This document shows positions 61,632 through 64,000 of a DNA stretch of 64,000 nucleotides, piece by piece. The stretch spans positions 135,486,105-135,550,104 of the forward strand of contig NC_031769.1 in NCBI RefSeq assembly GCF_001522545.3. The letters run 5' to 3'. This stretch comes from Parus major (taxonomy: Eukaryota; Chordata; Aves; Passeriformes; Paridae). Position numbers and translations under genes: made by a program. Numbering within the stretch: position 1 is the first letter of the stretch; each line of letters opens with the position of its first letter. Below the pieces are notes generated by a model. The model did not search any database. It had not been told where the DNA came from and worked only from the letters and a program-made list of their open reading frames with translations.

Positions 61632-62032
61632 TGATTTCTGAGAAGGCTCAGAAAGCTGAGATTGTTCAGACTGGAGAGGAGAAGGCTCCAGGTAGACTTC
61701 AATGTTGCCTTTCACTAGCTGAGAGGGACTTAGAGAAATATGGAGCAAGATGTCTACCAGGCCTATAGTGATAGGACAAGGAGCAATGCATTTAAACTAA
61801 AAGAGGCTTTTAGTTGGATATAAGGAAGAAATCTTTTATGGTAAGACTGGTGAGACACTGGAAGAGGTTGTCCAGAGAAGTTATGGATGCCCCTTAATCA
61901 CTGGAAGTATTCAAAGCAGGTTTGGATTAGGCCTTGAGTGTCACAATCTGGGCAAGCTGCACCAGCCCACAGCAGGGGGATTTGGACTAGGTAAAGGTTC
62001 ACTGTACCAAAACCATTCTATGGCTCTATATA
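61632..62032 (+). mobile_element. CR1 LINE 3' end (plus strand of a head-to-head pair)
   Basis: Sense CR1: gttcagactggagaggagaa, ggctccaggtagacttcaat, gtgataggacaaggagcaat, ttaaactaaaagaggctttt, gagacactggaagaggttgt, ccagagaagttatggatgcc, and a 3' end with ggatttggactaggt and accattctatggctctat. It is about 400 bp and 5'-truncated at the junction with the minus-strand copy. A subtype different from the copy at 21568. Confidence 0.88.
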
Positions 62033-64000
62033 TGTCCAGTACAGCCAGCATTAGATAGCTGTCTGCAGTAATGTTCCACCTTAGCTGCCTAAAGGTGAAG
62101 AACAAAGGCTGTTTTCTCGTCTTTTTGAATATTTTGAATTTCTAATGTATTTCACACTGTCCTTTCTTGTGGCTTCCCTATTTCTGTGGCATCCCTTTGA
62201 GAAGAAAAGATCAGCACTTTTTAGGACATGCTCTGAGGTACTTCATCATCATTTGAAACACTATTTCAATAGTATAATAGTTTCTATGATTTTCAAAATG
62301 TATTATCTATATTATTTTTATTTAATATTTGAAAGATTTTAAGTGTTTCCACCTTAAATAACTTTGTTCTGGTGAACATTTTAAAACACCTGATTATTAA
62401 ATTTTACCTTTTCATTTTGCCAGTCCCTTTTGTCTATTTTATTTTCTGGATATTGAATCTGAAGAAGCATTTTACCTATTTCCTTGCTCAGTTGCTATTT
62501 CACTGTATTTTCTAGTATTGTCTATTCCCACTTTGAGGCATATTTACTTCCTTTTTTCAGTTAATTTTTCTTTGACAGTTTCCTCCTTTCTGCCATTCTG
62601 ATGAGAAAATAAAGGTCTGCATTACCAAAAATGCAATGATTCTAGATTTGCATAGCATGAGAGAGCAGAATCTGTCATCCTTTATCATAATAATCACAGC
62701 TGTATGCTAATTACCATCTGATCTTAAAGCTTGTTTTCAGGCTGATTCATCTTGACTTCTTCCTAATTAGTAACATCTGATCCAATGGTACTTCCCATTA
62801 CAAATTCAACTAATATAATCATTTGAAAATGCCAGTAATAGCTGAAAATGTTGCATACCATATGAGACATTTGAAAATTTGCAACCTTTCTTGTACTTGA
62901 TTTATATCATTTTACAGTCCTTCAATTTTAACTGTAATGTATTCATTTACTTATAGACTTTTAGATTGACCCCAATGTAAAATTATGGTTTTTTACAGTT
63001 TGAACGATGCATTATCCTTATATGCTAATTTTAAGGATGCTAACTGGTATTTCAAGGATTGTTTAGACACTGATAATTTTAATACTGCAAGGTGATTGTT
63101 CCCAAAAATATTTATGTGGATAATGTAACAATTGTTAATATTGTATATTTTATAAATCAACCCAACAGCAATCCATGATAGTATCACATTTCATTTGGGC
63201 TTTTATTGACTTTGTGTTTGAGACAGATTTAAGCTGCTTATATTTCTGTCACTGAAATTCCAGAAATTAAACTACTTTCTCTAGAGGGGATTAGTAGTTT
63301 TAGTTATCTTTTTTCAGGACTAAAAATATAAAAGTAAAATTTTCTACTATAGGAATGAAGTCTGAGATAAGAAATGCTTCTGTTCATTGAGACATAGGAT
63401 GATAAACACGAATACACTTCAAGAGAATTTTCAAACAAAATTCTTCAGTTTTTGCCATTGCATTTTCTTGGCTACATTTCAGTTTCTGCAATTTTTTTTT
63501 CATTCATCATCTGTACTCTGAATTTGCTTGTCCCTGTAGACTTCTTTATTATATTAGACTTTCATTACACCTGTTATTTTAAAATATCTTTTAACAAAGA
63601 CATCAGACGTCAAGCTTAGAAAGTCTAGCCGTGTTCTACTATCAAATATAATATTAATTCACAAGAAAACATAGAAACTTCCTCTACAATAAATATGCTC
63701 TCACCACCCAGACTGAATCAGAAAATACTACCTTTTCAATCAATTCAAACAATAAAATTCAATTAACCTCTACTATTTGTCTGTTCTGTAGCTAGGTTTT
63801 GTTAATCAGAAATATTTCTGTTGAGGCATTCCTTCATATTATTTTTGCAGAGATTTAACAAAAAGAAATATGTATAGTTAAAACTGGACAAATACAAGTA
63901 ATGTGAATCACAGTCAGTAATGAGTGATTCATGTATTTCCAATAATAATTAGAAATTCTGGTAGGACAAATGACATGTGCTTGATGGTACACAAGTAGAA
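62033..64000. other. Unique AT-rich stretch at the window end
   Basis: No gene or element recognised. Open frames at 62145-62342 and 62993-63187 are low-complexity, hydrophobic and unsupported. Confidence 0.55.

Overview
This window looks like a 64 kb piece of a bird genome, most likely a passerine (songbird). I found no gene I would stand behind. The evidence for a bird is repeat content: about sixteen copies of CR1 LINE sequence with the avian 3' end (gattctatga / tcacagaat tails and the gtccaac-atgatctc core), several solo LTRs of types common in birds, and one short element at 51921-52044 that joins a tRNA-Ile-like body to a CR1-like tail, matching the songbird element known as TguSINE1. 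The rest is A+T-rich, with stops in all frames and no run of exons. It is best read as a gene desert or the inside of a very large intron.

Layout. 1-3463: unique sequence with two CR1 3' ends and an AT palindrome cluster. 3464-4550: a solo LTR on the minus strand with degenerate internal tandem repeats. 4551-10661: unique sequence with one G-quadruplex motif. 10662-16094: two related ERVL-like LTRs in the same orientation, with a CR1 between them. 16095-27620: mostly unique, with a CR1 at 21568-22139, a GC-rich island near 19540-19830 and a long pyrimidine tract near 23050. 27621-31311: a pair of ~190 bp direct repeats flanking the largest CR1 (28232-29942, which keeps reverse-transcriptase motifs). 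32932-41560: scattered CR1 pieces, a small LTR-like fragment and two G-quadruplex motifs. 45679-49330: a short LTR, an ancient CR1/L3-like relic and a CR1. 50500-53800: a (TTA)n microsatellite, the tRNA-Ile SINE, an AT palindromic tract, a CR1 with a perfect hairpin, and a CTCTC pentanucleotide array broken by a 383-base assembly gap. 55395-62032: three more CR1 pieces, two of them head to head. The remainder is unique AT-rich DNA.

No genes act together here. All coding remnants are dead retrotransposon sequence. The open reading frames of 60-100 codons are at the level expected by chance in DNA of this composition. The most interesting observations are two CR1 copies that each carry a perfect 20-21 bp inverted repeat absent from intact CR1 (template-switch signatures), the ~190 bp direct repeat pair, a possible old repeat family shared by 6878 and 40434, four canonical G-quadruplex motifs, and two weak exon-like segments on the minus strand. 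I found no convincing undescribed system.
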